A stretch of DNA of 64,000 nt from Hypomesus transpacificus. Taxonomy: Eukaryota; Chordata; Actinopteri; Osmeriformes; Osmeridae. Below are positions 36,501 to 48,191 of the stretch, piece by piece. Position 1 is the stretch's first letter, and every line of letters starts with the position of its first letter. Location: NCBI RefSeq assembly GCF_021917145.1, contig NC_061063.1:6639944-6703943 (forward strand), written 5' to 3'. The notes below the pieces were generated by a model. That model ran no database searches. It saw only the letters and a program-made list of their open reading frames with translations, and had not been told where the DNA came from. The translations under genes and the position numbers were made by a program.

Positions 36501-38180
36501 AACCAACAACTAAAAATCATCATACAACCAGCCAAGTATGACTAACTGTGTAACATGGACCTGTATGAGGATCTAGAGCAGTGTGAGGTTTTACCATGCA
36601 GCGGGTTCAGAGCCCACTGACGGTCACACACACAGGCTTGGGGAAGGATACTTCAAAATAAATAAATAAATCACCTTTATTTAACCAGGCAGAATCATTT
36701 AAGAACAAATTCTTATTTCCAAAGATGGCCTGGCAAAAAGCAAAATCTTTTTGAGGGAGAGGGGAAGGGGGCTATGGAATAAAAGTCTGGTTCAAAGGAT
36801 ACGAAGAAAAGGAGGACCTGGTGGTGCTTCATGGCTCCGATGAGCCCGGCCAGGGCCACGAAGAAAAGGAAGACCCCCACTCCGATGATTCCCCCCACCA
36901 CCTGGAAACTAGACACCAGGCCAAACCACTTCCCCCACGCTGCGATGCCAATCATCAGAAGACTCACCATCTGAGAGAGAGAGGTATGGGTGAAGAAGAA
37001 TTTGGTGAGAGGCCCCTGGACTAGCTATCCATTGGCAGCCACACAGATCAAGCCTATAACAAGATGCCGGAATTCTGCCCTTCTCCTCCCTCTATGAGTA
37101 AGTGAGAATTGTCACATGACATAAAAACATGGATAGCCCATCCTTGGTTTTGAGAATCACATTACTGGCAGCTTGAAAACTTTTACCCAATGTTGTTTTT
37201 GCAGACATAAATATAGTATTAAATCAGTCATTTCTAAGTACTATATAATGTCCTCTATTTATGTTTTAGGAGAAAATTTGCTGTTAAAGCATATTATTCT
37301 TTTACTACCTCTCCATTATGCCAAAAGGCTGTTCTTCCAAAGCAACAACGGTGTGACTTTAAGCGGACGTTGACCACACACTATCAGATAAGCGATATGG
37401 CGCGCAATAAAATAAAAACGTGAAGCAATGGGTTTAACCGGCTTCTATGTAGCACATATGCCCCAGGTTTTAATAAGGTAAACTTATTAAAACCATTAAA
37501 ACAAACAAAAGTCATAAAACATGGTCACTGGAATACAACTTATGACCCCTCTTTTAAGTGTTCGAGAATTCTCATTTGCCAGCTTCTATCTAGGTCACCT
37601 TTTCGTCATCAAGGCTGTTCAGAGAGGCATTTTGGTAGTGCATTTTGGTAGTGGGCACGTCCAGGGCGTGAACAAAAGCGCAATATTGTTTTGGGGTTGG
37701 CAGAGACAAAGCTTCACAATTTGTTGAATCATTTTGCATTTAGTAAGTAACCCACTTGATGACACATATCAGGAGTGGAAGCCATTAACAATGACAGGAT
37801 GTGCCAGTGATACATTTGAGAAAGAAGGGAAAAGGAAACGTCAAGGGAAGACAGAAAAAACAGAAATCAGTAATATTTTTACGAGCTGAGGTTGCAATTG
37901 TGTATCCTTGTAGCCTACACGCAGACCTAATTCCAGACAATGCATCACCCTGAATAATTGATAAAAGCTGAGCTGTGCCGACCCGGTGAATTGTTTACAA
38001 TGTGCAACAATGTTTTCAAACCAAACATTAAAAAAATAACAGGGAAGAAACATAAAGCTTACGCCCAAAAGCAGTTAGGATGATCCATATGGTAGCCTAC
38101 ATTCTGACCACACTCACCACATAGAGGATGTTGAGCGCGCAGAGAGAATGTTTGGAGCAGGTGAAACCGGCGCAGCCCAT
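33340..38180 (-). CDS. tspan13: Tetraspanin 13
   Basis: Six exons on the minus strand: 38118-38180, 36803-36970, 35946-36026, 33895-34008, 33612-33722 and 33340-33414, encoding 203 residues. Four membrane segments are visible: residues about 11-33 ([20 protein letters not shown]), 45-67 ([20 protein letters not shown]), 74-100 ([20 protein letters not shown]) and 165-185 ([20 protein letters not shown]). The large outer loop has the tetraspanin CCG motif (LNCCGF), potential N-glycosylation sites (NNS, NMT, NHS) and paired cysteines (CTPC). The C-terminus [16 protein letters not shown] matches human TSPAN13 almost exactly. It is a plasma-membrane scaffold reported to modulate CaV2.2 channels. 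A Tc1-like element sits in intron 3 and a long GA repeat in intron 5. The exon 3 acceptor has a competing upstream AG that would break the frame. Confidence 0.97.
33443..33512. repeat. GA dinucleotide microsatellite
   Basis: About 35 uninterrupted GA units in tspan13 intron 5 (TC on the transcript strand, close to the exon 6 acceptor). Confidence 0.97.
33735..33825. repeat. CA-rich imperfect repeat
   Basis: Interrupted ACACAACCAC units in tspan13 intron 4, immediately beyond exon 5. Confidence 0.85.
34421..35874 (-). mobile_element. Tc1-like DNA transposon in tspan13 intron 3
   Basis: About 1454 bp flanked by TA on both sides (34419-34420 and 35875-35876), the Tc1/mariner target duplication. 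The ends are inverted: AGTCGTATGCAAAAGTTT near the left end and its complement AAACTTTTGCATACGACT at the right, with only two mismatches in the outer 24 bases. Inner copies of TTGGGCACCC near 34626 and its complement near 35672 give an IR/DR arrangement. It carries a broken transposase on the minus strand, so it is not autonomous. The near-identical ends suggest a fairly recent insertion. Confidence 0.92.
34714..35489 (-). pseudogene. Degenerate Tc1-like transposase
   Basis: The frame opens at an ATG at 35487-35489 with an N-terminal helix-turn-helix-like segment, meets a stop after about 40 codons and continues in shifted frames. Recognisable pieces are a second helix-turn-helix ([14 protein letters not shown]), the DDE-region segment [14 protein letters not shown] and a C-terminal [19 protein letters not shown] block typical of Tc1 transposases. 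It has at least one stop and frameshifts, so no full-length protein is made. Confidence 0.88.
36653..36740. mobile_element. Short interspersed repeat fragment
   Basis: TTTATTTAACCAGGCAGAAT, then CATTTAAGAACAAATTCTTA and a GGCCTGGC end, resembles a dispersed repeat I know best from salmonid genomes. An AAATAAATAAAT run precedes it. It lies in tspan13 intron 2. Family assignment is from memory. Confidence 0.5.
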
Positions 38181-39101
38181 TTTGGCGTATTGTGATGACT
38201 CGAAAATATGACAGTAAGATCAAAAATCTCCTTATAACGATCACTTATATAACATCGATTCACCCTGAAGTCATAAATAAGGATTTCCCACTATAAAGGC
38301 TGATCATCTAATTGCATGTCTAACTGGGAGGGCGCTGGCAAACATATGACTAACAGGGGAGGGCTCTCCGAAGATGCTAGTCCTCTGATTGGCGAAAGCA
38401 GAATGTATGTCATTTGTATGCAAATCATTGCGGGAGACGCTGGCAGTTGGGTGGATGAGAGCTGAACGTCGTCCGCTTAAATGACGTCAGAAATTCATCG
38501 TTCCATCAGTCGTCGGATGGCCTAAACTTAGTACTTATCATATAAAATAGTCTATTCTCTAGTCTAAGTACAGTCACTCATTGTATAACCGTGTGACAAT
38601 TCGATTCAAGTTTCGTATGCTTAATCGTCCAGTGTGAGTTACTCCTCTCTGTATTCAACTTGAAACTGATGTCAGCATGAATACCAAAAGGCCTCACTGA
38701 CGTGCATGCATTTGTTACTGTAACATATTGAAACTAAAGCACTGGCTCCACTGGACGTAACCGACCACGTCCACAGGTGAAACTGTTTTCAATTTCCCAC
38801 AGTCGTTAATGTATTACCTGATGCGGGAATTGGGGAGTTGAACCTTTGAATATAAACGGCATGACTCAAGGCCATTAAAAGCTGTTTCCATGACCATGTG
38901 CATAGGTCACAGGAGCAGCCCAGCATACCTCTTATTGTTGCAGACATGTTCAAGGTGAAGTAACTTAATGATTGGTTGGAAGTATGCTACTTCCTTTTCA
39001 GGTAATTTTCTGGTTGAGTTACTTAACTACAAAAACGTGTGTGAAGTTGTTTTGTATTGTGGTTTCAAATCAGACAAAGCAAAATAATACATACAAAACA
39101 C
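38181..39101. other. Intergenic: tspan13 upstream region
   Basis: Contains the presumed tspan13 promoter; GACGTCA near 38483 is a CRE-like element. No further gene seen before the bzw2 3' end. Confidence 0.45.
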
Positions 39102-39455
39102 TTTATTCATAAAAAGATCAAAGCATTGCCATGTTCCATATATGCGAGTTTCATAAATCAAGTTTCAAAATCTACAGCATATTATGAGGTCCTTATCGCT
39201 ATACCTGAACAACATTGTTAAAGGGAGTTTTTCTTACACCAGAGTGTGTGACCTTGTGGAAAGTTTGACATGTCTTCTTTTGCTGAGGTGTCAAGTGGTA
39301 TATGCCCTGGTGACTTGCTTGGCTACCTAGGGCCTGTGGTCTGGGCCCAAGAGGACTGGCGTGGCTGGACGCTAAATGCAAAGTGGGGACTACAGGGGCC
39401 GGGACACAGGACACTGGCCACAGGATGTAGAGAGCGACTCCTGTCTGTCCAGTGG
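39102..39455 (-). other. bzw2: bzw2 3' UTR and poly(A) signal
   Basis: A minus-strand AATAAA at 39102-39107 gives a 3' UTR of about 350 bases beyond the bzw2 stop. Confidence 0.7.
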
Positions 39456-39739
39456 TTAATCTTCCTCTCCCTCAGACTCAGACTCTGTGGGGGGAAACAA
39501 TTACATCAAGACTCATTAGCGGCCTCTAGTGGTCAAAATAACAGTTTTCGCGTCTCCTGTTTGTGCTCGTGTTGGACAGTTGTACGTCTGACAGCTGCGG
39601 TCGTTCATTTACCTTCTTCAGCATTCTGCAGCCACTCGACAAACTTCTTCATCTGTTCCAGAAAGACACTCTTCCCTTTGGTAGAGTGTCCATCTTTGTA
39701 CCACCTCATGATGGCCTCCTCGCTCAGTACGTCAGCTGT

Positions 39740-39778
<39 letters not shown>

Positions 39779-42700
39779 TCCCGGAGAGGCAGACAGAGCA
39801 TCACATACCCACTCCAAGTCACAGTAGGGAGGGGAAACAAAAAACGAAGAAAGAGGCAATTATCACACCAGGATGTGATTATTTGGGGAAACCCACCTTT
39901 ATAGAAAAGCATCACAATCTTGCAGAAGGACTTCATGAAGTGGATGTTGTCGTAGCAGTATTCCTGGATCTTCAGCAGCAGGACCAGCTCTGACTGGCCC
40001 TGGGTGCTGAACACAGCCAGCAGAGGGGCATAGTACTACAGAGAGAGAGGGAGAGAGAAGGGGTGAGAGAGGTAGAGGGAGAGAGAGTGGAGGAGAGAGA
40101 GAGGGAGAGAGTGTGAGAGAGAGGACACAGTCATGGGTTATTTAAAAAATCACTATTAAGGACAGTAATACAGTAGACCAGCATTGCCACAGCACTGCAA
40201 TATGTTTGCCAGTTGCTGGAGACACCTAATTTGTGGTCCAGTACAGTTAGGATAGTTGTGGAGGTGGTGTAGCTGTACCTTGAGGTGTTTGAGAGCCTGC
40301 TCGGTGACCAGCTCCTCCTTCTTGTTCCACTCCATAGCGTTCATGAGGCACGTCCACAACAGACCAATCACAGCCTGCTCCTGAAGCTCATTCTTCTTCA
40401 TCTCCTCCTTTACATATACCACCATCTACCACAAGATGGAGAAGACACACAAGATAAAGTGTACACATACAGTACATACACACACTTTTTTTGTTGCAAA
40501 TACCAGAAAAATGTACTGATGTACTGAAACGAAGTGTTTTTTACAGGTAAACTGTTGTACATCTTCAGCCATCTAGAGGAGCTAGATAGCGTCTGTTTCA
40601 CACATACAGTACATAACGCTAATCAAGGGTGCATCACAACCACCCTCCCTGCTGAGAAAGATGTGCTATCTCCACCCTCCCTGCTGAGAGAGACGTGCTA
40701 TTTCCACCCTCCTGCTGAGAGAGACGTGCTATTTCCACCCTCCCTGCTGAGAGAGACGTGCTATTTCCACCCTCCCTGCTGAGAGAGACGTGCTATTTCC
40801 ACCCTCCCTGCTGAGAGAGATGTGCTATCTCCACCCTCCCTGCTGAGAGAGACGTGCTATTTCCACCCTCCCTGCTGAGAGAGACGTGCTATTTCCACCC
40901 TCCCTGCTGAGAGAGACGTGCTATCTCCACCCTCCCTGCTGAGAGAGACGTGCTATTTCCACCCTCCCTGCTGAGAGAGACGTGCTACCTCTCGGATGGG
41001 GCACTCCTGAGACAGGCGCTCTTGCAGCTCTTTCTGAAGCTCCTTGCGGGTTCCCAGGCTTTGCTGCACACGCAGGAAGTCTGATAACTCCTTCAGCCCC
41101 GCTTCGTTGAAGTACACAGAGAAATGCTCCACGTTCTGTTTGTTGACAGGAAACAACTCCTGGAATGATCAGATTGATAATCCACAAACATAACTAGGAG
41201 GAGGTAATTTATAGACAAATGGAAACATTTACAAAATATCGACATTCTAAGTAAATAATGAAATCTGATGTAGTTTTTAAGCTGCAGCTCTGGTATAAAA
41301 ATGACTATGTGGACTTAAGAGGCAATGAGCACGACAACAGACTAACCCTCCCGTATCCTCATCATAATCATAGTGCATGTATGACAACACCTGAAGTCTG
41401 CACCTGACAAGTGAAAACCGTCTCCATGGAGACAGTCTCTCGACACTAACACTCAGGGTGTTCCGGAGAGAATAAAATAACATGTTATGCTTCCTCAATC
41501 CTCACCAGCAGTCTTTTATCGAGGCTGGCCTTTCTCAGGGCAGAAGTAACTGAATTGGCATCTTTCTCGGCTATCCACGCCTTAAACATCTTTACTGCAA
41601 AGGATGCAGAGATGCCTGCAAAGTACAGATCAAATGAGTGTTATATAGCTTATTGCATGTACAACAACACATTTATACACACAAAACTCCACGACCACAC
41701 ACATGCACCTCTTCACACACAAACATTCCCCGTCCACACAGAGAAACAATCACACACCACACACACACACGTACACACCTTCCTTGACAACATTGTCACT
41801 GAAGAGGCTGGTGAGGATAGGGGGGGGCAGTGTTCCGTTAGCCAGGAGGATGCCGGTCAGCATGGCCAGCTTGGTCTGCTCAGACTCACTGAAGGCTTTC
41901 AGGAAGAGCAACAGCTGCAACAGGAAGTGACAAGAGACAGGATGATGAGGTCCCCTGGCAACAACTGATGAGGTGAGAAAGATGACATCATGGCATTTTA
42001 CCTTTTTGATCTCCTCTTCAAAGCCCTTCTCTAGGTATTTGTATCTCCTGATGAGCTTATTAAAAACCTAAGAGGGAGAGAGAGAGAGACAGAGAGAGAG
42101 AGAATAATGGTAAATCCTGGAGGATGTGGACAGGGTGAATTATATGTACCCCCCCCCCCCCCCTTGTATTGGTATAATCCATGGCCTTAAAGTCTAAGTG
42201 CCAATATGGAGCACGTCATGTGTATAAATGGGGGGGGAGGGGTTGCTGAAACATACCTGAGCATAGCGTTTGAGGGCAGAATGATTTTCTTCGATAGTGA
42301 ACACACAGTGTGCCGTCACCTTGGTCTTGTCACCCTCATCGATGCGCGTCCCTCCGGGAGCTGAGTCAGGGAAAGCAGGGTCAAAGGTCAAAGACTTCAA
42401 TTCTGTTGAACCTTTGATTCCACAGCTCAGAATATCCCACTATACTAGATATCCACAAGTCACAACAATGGGCAGGGCCTCAAACTGATATTGAATACAT
42501 GCATTCAGACACAACAATGATAAAACCATGCTCTACTATCTCATCTAATTATGCCAACAACACCCTTTTGAAACTATTTTTGGTCGATTCTAAATGATGG
42601 TTAACTGGGTTGCACTGGCTAGGATCCCTGTGTAACCACAATAGACTAAGGGCTTAGTGGGGATGTTTCTGCCCTTGGCCCAATCACTGCTTGATGTACG

Positions 42701-45700
42701 GTAATCAGTCTTTAATGAGATTACACAACTTTACTGCAATGCCTAACAGCCCCATCCAATTCTGTTGGGAAACTCCCTGACTAATGTCTGATCCCAATAA
42801 CTTAAATGACTCCCCTCTCCTCTCCCCTCCTCCTTGATCTCCCCTCCCCTCTTCTCTCTTCTGGCTATATATACATTAATACAGCATTGATCTGGTTGTT
42901 GTGTCCTGCGACTTTTCATGCTGCCAATGACATTTAATCTCTTCCTGTAGATTAATGACAACAGGAGAATATACAAACCTGCTGCCTGCCTGCCTGCCTG
43001 CCAGGGAGAATACCTCTCCATTGTTGACCTGTTGTCCTGTCAGTTTTGGACAGGCTTATAGTCCTGTTAAAAGGACTTGAATTTAAACATAATACCCTGT
43101 GTGATGTTATTGTGTTATAATCAGATCACATCTGATGCGCAAACTCCATTGTCTTAATCAATCTACGCACTCATTGTCAGAGTAACAGGATTCAAGAGGC
43201 TGGGTTCTTTTGTGTCCACAGCTTGTAGTACTGTGCCCCTTATACAGAGCGGGAGTAAACCTTTTAGCTCTAATTGGTTTGACAGAGAGTGCTTCATTCT
43301 AGATTCAGACCTGGAAGTACAATAAACTAATTTGAGACAGATTAAAGGGACAGGATGGAAATGAGTGTGTGTATTGTGGGTTCATGTGTGTTAATGTCCT
43401 CTAGGTGTGTTCGGTGCATGCAAGCGTGAGTGTGTGTGTGATGTGTGGTCCTGTGTGAGCGTGTGTGCATATGTATTTCTGGGTTTATGTGTGTTAATGT
43501 AATTGCCCATGTGTATGTGTGTGTGTGTTGGGCAGTGACAGCATGTGTGGATCAAGGTATATAAACAAAAAAAGAGTGGAAAGCCAGACTGATTAAGAAC
43601 ATCTAGCAGCTTAGGCCTACAGGTCATTGAAGTTCAAAAGCTTACAGCGTACCGACACACTGAGCTTAGCTACAAACATAATACCTTGTGCAATGCCTCA
43701 AACTCCACTACGTTTCCCACAATTACTGTTCTGTACTGCCCTTGTACCCTGATGTTATAATATATTTGATTATTAAAGCCCAGCGCCTTCTCCAATGTTC
43801 AGGCATGTACATGGGAAATACAATAAAATGTGGAAAACTTAAAGAGTCAAATGAATTGTCAAAGTTTGGAAAACGTTGTTCTGGTGACCTTCAAGGAGCC
43901 ACACAGATTTCTGAGCCTTACACGGACAGAAGCAGACACTCTCCAAGAGAGAGTGTCTGTAATGGGTGATGAGGAGAGGATCTCTTTGATCATGGGGCAT
44001 TACTGTGTTAATCTGACAAAGCCAGCAGTGATCACTTTGTCCTTGCCTGGGCGAGCGAGCACAGCCCTGCACCCAGCTGGTCACTCGTCCACTGTTGCCG
44101 ACGGCACACGCTCCTCTCTTTGTCGCCTAGCTACATGGATCCTGGGGGCTTGCTGTTTAATTGTAACTTGTCTAACTACATGCTCTTATTGTTCTTCCCT
44201 TTGGGACTTACTTGGTTTCACAATGTATGCTTCATGTTTGGCTACCCGCAATGTTTGGGGCTATCTCGTTGTTATGATTAGTGACCTATGGACTTTTGTA
44301 AAACTCTGTCTTGGAAGTCGCTTTTGATAAAAGCGTCTGCTAAATGCATAAATGTAATGTACTGTAATGTGGGGTAGGGTTTTATAATGTGATGTTATGC
44401 TAATCTAACACCCTTTAAATGTGTCTAATAACCATCTTGGGGGAATACCACATGACAACAATATTGGTTTGAATCTATTCATGATCGCAACAGATTACAT
44501 TTCCCTCTGTGAAAGGTTTCCTAATGCATCCCAGACACCCAGAACACACTCACCGAGCATGCTCCCTGTGATGAGGATGTCAAAGAGGGTGTCGGCATAG
44601 CGACGGTAATCGAGTCGTGAGCCCGTGACATCAAGGAACTTGGCCAAAGCGTCTAGGTCCCCTCCTGCTTCGTTGAGGCCCAGAACGATCGTGTCTCGGA
44701 AAACTGTGGGCTCAAACTTCTCCTTTTCATCTGGGAGGGAAGACAGAGGGAGAGGGTTAGGGCGGGGATGTCTACTAACATCTGCTGTTCATAGGTGTTG
44801 TCATTCGTAACACAGTTGAGTTGAGTGAGGTCAACTGTAAGCCAGTGTGTGGATGATGTCTATTCTCAGTGTGTGGATGATGTCTATCCTCAGTGTGTGG
44901 TTGATGTCTATCCTCAGTGTGTGGATGATGTCTATTCTCAGTGTGTGGATGATGTCTATCCTCAGTGTGTGGATGATGTCTATCCTCAGTGTGTGGATGA
45001 TGTCTATTCTCAGGGTGTGGATGATGTCTATTCTCAGTGTGTGGATGATGTCTATCCTCAGTGTGTGGATGATGTCTATCCTCAGTGTGTGGATGATGTC
45101 TATTCTCAGGGTGTGGATGATGTCTATTCTCAGTGTGTGGATGATGTCTATTCTCAGGGTGTTTGCCAGCAGGGATTAAAGCTAAGAATTAGTTCTTAGA
45201 ATGCGTGTGTTCTGAATGTGTATTTTTCTAATCTGTATTTTTAAAATTGTATATTGTTTTTATTATGTGCTATTGTAGAAAGGCCCATCCAGGGACGGGA
45301 GTTGAAAATTAGCTTTTGCTATAATCTCTATGTGCATCACATCAGCTGCAAACTTTGCTCTGTAGCTATGTTTAACTGCATTGTCCCTGTCAAATAAACT
45401 AATAAATAAAGTAGCTGATCACACAGACACACAGAGCCAGGTATGGGACGTGTAACTTCTGACCTGAGAAGACCTAACTCCTGGGCAGGGATTGATTTGG
45501 GGCTGCCCTGCTTAATCCTGTCTGTGTCTTCACAAACATCTAAATATCATAACTTAGAGGTGGCCACACTGGGAGTGGGGCAGTTTGGACATGCTACAAA
45601 TATGTCAATAACTTGAGCCAGTCAGCAACCTAGGCAGCCAACCAACCAACCAGTTGGTCAACAAACCATCCTCCCAGCCAGATAACCAACTAGCCAGCCC

Positions 45701-46348
45701 CAAAAAACAACCTTCCAACTAGTCGGGCAAGCTGGCCAGTAAACCAGCCTGCAAGCAGGGTTTTATGTAGAGGTTTTGTGTAAGAGCCAGAGAATGCCAA
45801 CAACAACCTGTTAACACTGCAGGCAGGCCTTGCAACTCAGTCAAGTTTAGGGAAGGGCTTCAAAGTGTTTACTGTATGGGAGTGAGAATATGTGTAGAGT
45901 GTGAGGACAGTATGTGCTTGTTGGCTGTTGGAGTATTGAGTCGACAGACCAGCTAATATTGAGAATACCAACACCGGAGGTTGAGAGGGACCTTGACTGC
46001 CGAAACATTCAACACATTTTGTCTGGAGCAAAAAATATCTTGAGGTTTGGTCACTAATAAACTGTCATCAAACAAATCTTCTGCTGTTTATTTACACCTT
46101 GTATTACAATTATACGAGTATACAAGAGTATATTTCTAAACTTGTTCATAGTAACAAGACTTTGCAAAGAACATTCAGTACCTTTGCAACATTGCATTGC
46201 AACACAACAAAACATTTGTTTCCTTGCCAACGTGTCTGGTAAAGAGCGAGCATGCGGCCACGAACAGCTGTCTGAGGTACTTACCCCTTTTCCTGGTCTT
46301 AAACCTCTGGCCTGTAAGCACTGGCTTCTGCTGCTTACCGGTATTCAT
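39456..46348 (-). CDS. bzw2: Basic leucine zipper and W2 domain-containing protein 2 (5MP1)
   Basis: Eleven coding exons on the minus strand: 46285-46348, 44554-44730, 42257-42360, 42002-42067, 41779-41914, 41506-41615, 40989-41159, 40279-40425, 39897-40035, 39613-39735 and 39456-39484, encoding 421 residues. The N-terminus ([25 protein letters not shown]) and central HEAT-like helices match BZW proteins. The C-terminal W2 domain (about 245-415; [18 protein letters not shown], then [20 protein letters not shown] and [13 protein letters not shown]) is the eIF5-type fold that binds eIF2 and eIF3, followed by an acidic tail ([10 protein letters not shown]). BZW/5MP proteins mimic eIF5 and tighten start-codon selection. 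The neighbourhood (tspan13, ankmy2) picks BZW2 over BZW1. The ATG exon begins at an acceptor 7 bases upstream of the ATG (exon to 46355), so a separate untranslated exon is needed; a good donor exists at 49571-49575. Three introns carry large tandem repeats. Confidence 0.97.
39740..39775 (-). repeat. Poly-G run (poly-C pyrimidine tract of bzw2 exon 10)
   Basis: 36 consecutive G on the plus strand. In the bzw2 transcript this is C36 followed by ACAG and exon 10. Confidence 0.95.
40036..40123. repeat. GA-rich low-complexity tract
   Basis: Imperfect GAGAGAGG units directly next to bzw2 exon 9, on the transcript strand a CT-rich pyrimidine tract leading to its acceptor. Confidence 0.85.
40640..40988. 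repeat. 32-bp minisatellite abutting the bzw2 exon 7 donor
   Basis: Nearly eleven copies of a 32-base unit beginning CCACCCTCCCTGCTGAGAGA and ending GACGTGCTATTT. Units differ by single substitutions; one lacks a C. The last copy is cut at GACGTGCTAC, whose minus strand is the 5' splice site GTAGCACGTC of exon 7. Confidence 0.97.
43425..43530. repeat. TG-rich imperfect repeats
   Basis: Several GTGTGTGT blocks in bzw2 intron 2, with interruptions. Confidence 0.7.
44154..44372 (+). mobile_element. Non-LTR element 3' end, copy A
   Basis: About 220 bases starting TGTTTAATTGTAACTTGT and ending GTCGCTTTTGATAAAAGCGT, CTGCTAAATGCATAAATGTA and ATGTA repeats. The same sequence recurs at 47973-48191, so it is dispersed. 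It looks like the 5'-truncated 3' end of a LINE or SINE that donates the tail seen on the window's tRNA-derived SINEs. Confidence 0.8.
44846..45166. repeat. 24-bp minisatellite in bzw2 intron 1
   Basis: Thirteen to fourteen copies of TGTGTGGATGATGTCTATTC plus TCAG, with a few point variants (TATCC/TATTC, GTGT/GGGT). The unit length is a multiple of three, so long meaningless open frames run through it. Confidence 0.97.
45250..45416 (+). mobile_element. LINE 3' tail remnant
   Basis: GGGAGTTGAAAATTAGCTTT, TGCTATAATC and later CATTGTCCCTGTCAAATAAA with an AATAAATAAA end form the classic 3' tail of a teleost LINE. It lies right beside the 24-bp minisatellite. The 5' limit is uncertain. Confidence 0.55.
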
Positions 46349-47972
46349 AAAAGTCCTGAATAGGAAAACACAACACTTCTTAGCACTAAACACTTTTTTA
46401 TCATCTAACACACACATGGACAAACACACACAAGGTCCAAACAGTAACCCCTTTTGTGTTTTATATAAAGATATGATTTAATTAGTAACCTTTCTGTTAA
46501 GTACATGATATGTACAAATGATTTGATACATTTGAAAAGTGGTCAAGCAAAGCTTATATGGTTCTATGATAACATATCTTATCACCCTAGGTTTCACACT
46601 TCCTCAGACTAACCACTGAGGGACACCCTGTAAGCCTCAATGTTCAAGGTCTCCGCCCTTTGCTTACCAGCTGTGAGTTCCTCTTAACACAGTGTCGGCC
46701 TGAGTGTAACTGTTGAAGAGTTGTCCTGCTTGCCAACCTTGTGCTCTGTGCTAAATATAGGGAGCTCATCCCCACAGTGCAAACTTCAGACTCTCTCCAA
46801 GCCCCCCTTACACCCATCCCCAAACACACACACATACATGCCCCCTTTCACTCTCTTTCTTTCTGTCTCTCTTGCTTTCTCTGGGCTAGGACATCTCTTG
46901 CCATGGTACATGCACAAACACACACACACACACAAGAAAAACAATGCACATGCAGTGCACACTTCTTTCCAACAGCTGGTCCAAATCAGAATACTCAATG
47001 AGAGGGCAGCCATTTCTGTAGCGGGCAGACTCTTACTTTGGAGAGCCTCAGGCAACCGGTCGGGGAAGGATTACAGCACGTTCTAATCTACGACAACTGA
47101 ATGGATTCTGTAGTCAACAGATTCCAAGGAAAGCTGTCTGGTTCACCGCGGTCACTTTGGCTTGACAGATTCTGTTATAGAGATGCTAGAACTTAAAAAC
47201 AGTGGTTCCTGCAATAGCTTTATGTATAGGGCTAGCTCTGGATCACCTAATGTACAGGACACACTGTTAAACACTTATAGTAGGTACAAATCTCCATTTT
47301 TTCTCTCTCTTTTGAAGCGTGTGGGTGGTTTAGTGTTCTCCACTCACACATATAAGCACCATTAAAGGCTCCCACTGACTGACACAGCAGTTTGACAATG
47401 TTACAGCTGCAGTCATTGAAAAATGAATACATGATCTGAATTTGCACTATGACAACTTGGAAAATAAACTAAATGTATTTCACAGAATTTAAATGAGTGT
47501 TTGAAAGCCGTGTTTCCATGATGTATCACCTGTCCTTGTACACCACAACACAGCGTTAGGTGTGTGTGTTACTTTTGTTCTATCTATCAGCTGATGTTCA
47601 CTGTGTTCTGAGGAGAGGCCCTGAAGGAGCACCAAGGGACCCACTCAGAGCCATTTCTTCACCCCAAGGAGAGCAGAGGTAGCTGGGCTAAGCACCAGCG
47701 TGCCTACTCTTGGGACCCCCTGGATGAATTTCACAGTGGTGTGTGTTTGTGTTTGTATGTGTGTGTACGTTTGTGTTTGTGTACATGTTTGTGGTTGCGT
47801 GTATAATTATGTGTTTGTGTTTGAGTGAACAAGAGAGAGGGATGTAGAAGAAGAGGAAAAGATAGATGAGTTCATGTCAGTTTAAATGTGTGATTTGGGC
47901 AGAAATAGTACAGCTGTTCAGAGATTGGGTTTCATGTTGTTTAATTGTACTTGCACTTTTTGAGTTTCATAT

Positions 47973-48191
47973 TGTTTAATTGTAACTTGTTTAACTGCAT
48001 GCTCCTATATGATTTTTCCCTTTGGCACTTATTTGTTTTTTCACAATGTATACTTCATGTTTCGGCTGCTTGCAATGTTTGGGACTACCTCGTTGTTATG
48101 ATCAGTGACCTATGACCTATGACCTTTTGTAAAGCTCTCTCTTGGAAGTCGCTTTGGATAAAAGCGTCTGCTAAATGCATAAATGTAATGC
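47973..48191 (+). mobile_element. Non-LTR element 3' end, copy B
   Basis: Same element as 44154-44372, roughly 85-90 percent similar by eye, same orientation, in the first (untranslated) intron of bzw2. It contains a small local duplication (GACCTAT twice). Confidence 0.8.

Noticed and set aside
43830-44327. 165-codon plus-strand open frame in bzw2 intron 2
   Set aside because: Its composition is not protein-like, and its 3' half is the dispersed LINE-type repeat.
40640-45166. CRISPR-like regular repeats
   Set aside because: The units are contiguous tandem repeats without unique spacers, in introns of a vertebrate gene.
44825-45199. Two overlapping open frames encoding repeats of QCVDDVYS and WMMSILSV
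   Set aside because: Both come from the 24-bp minisatellite, whose unit is divisible by three; it is intronic in bzw2.
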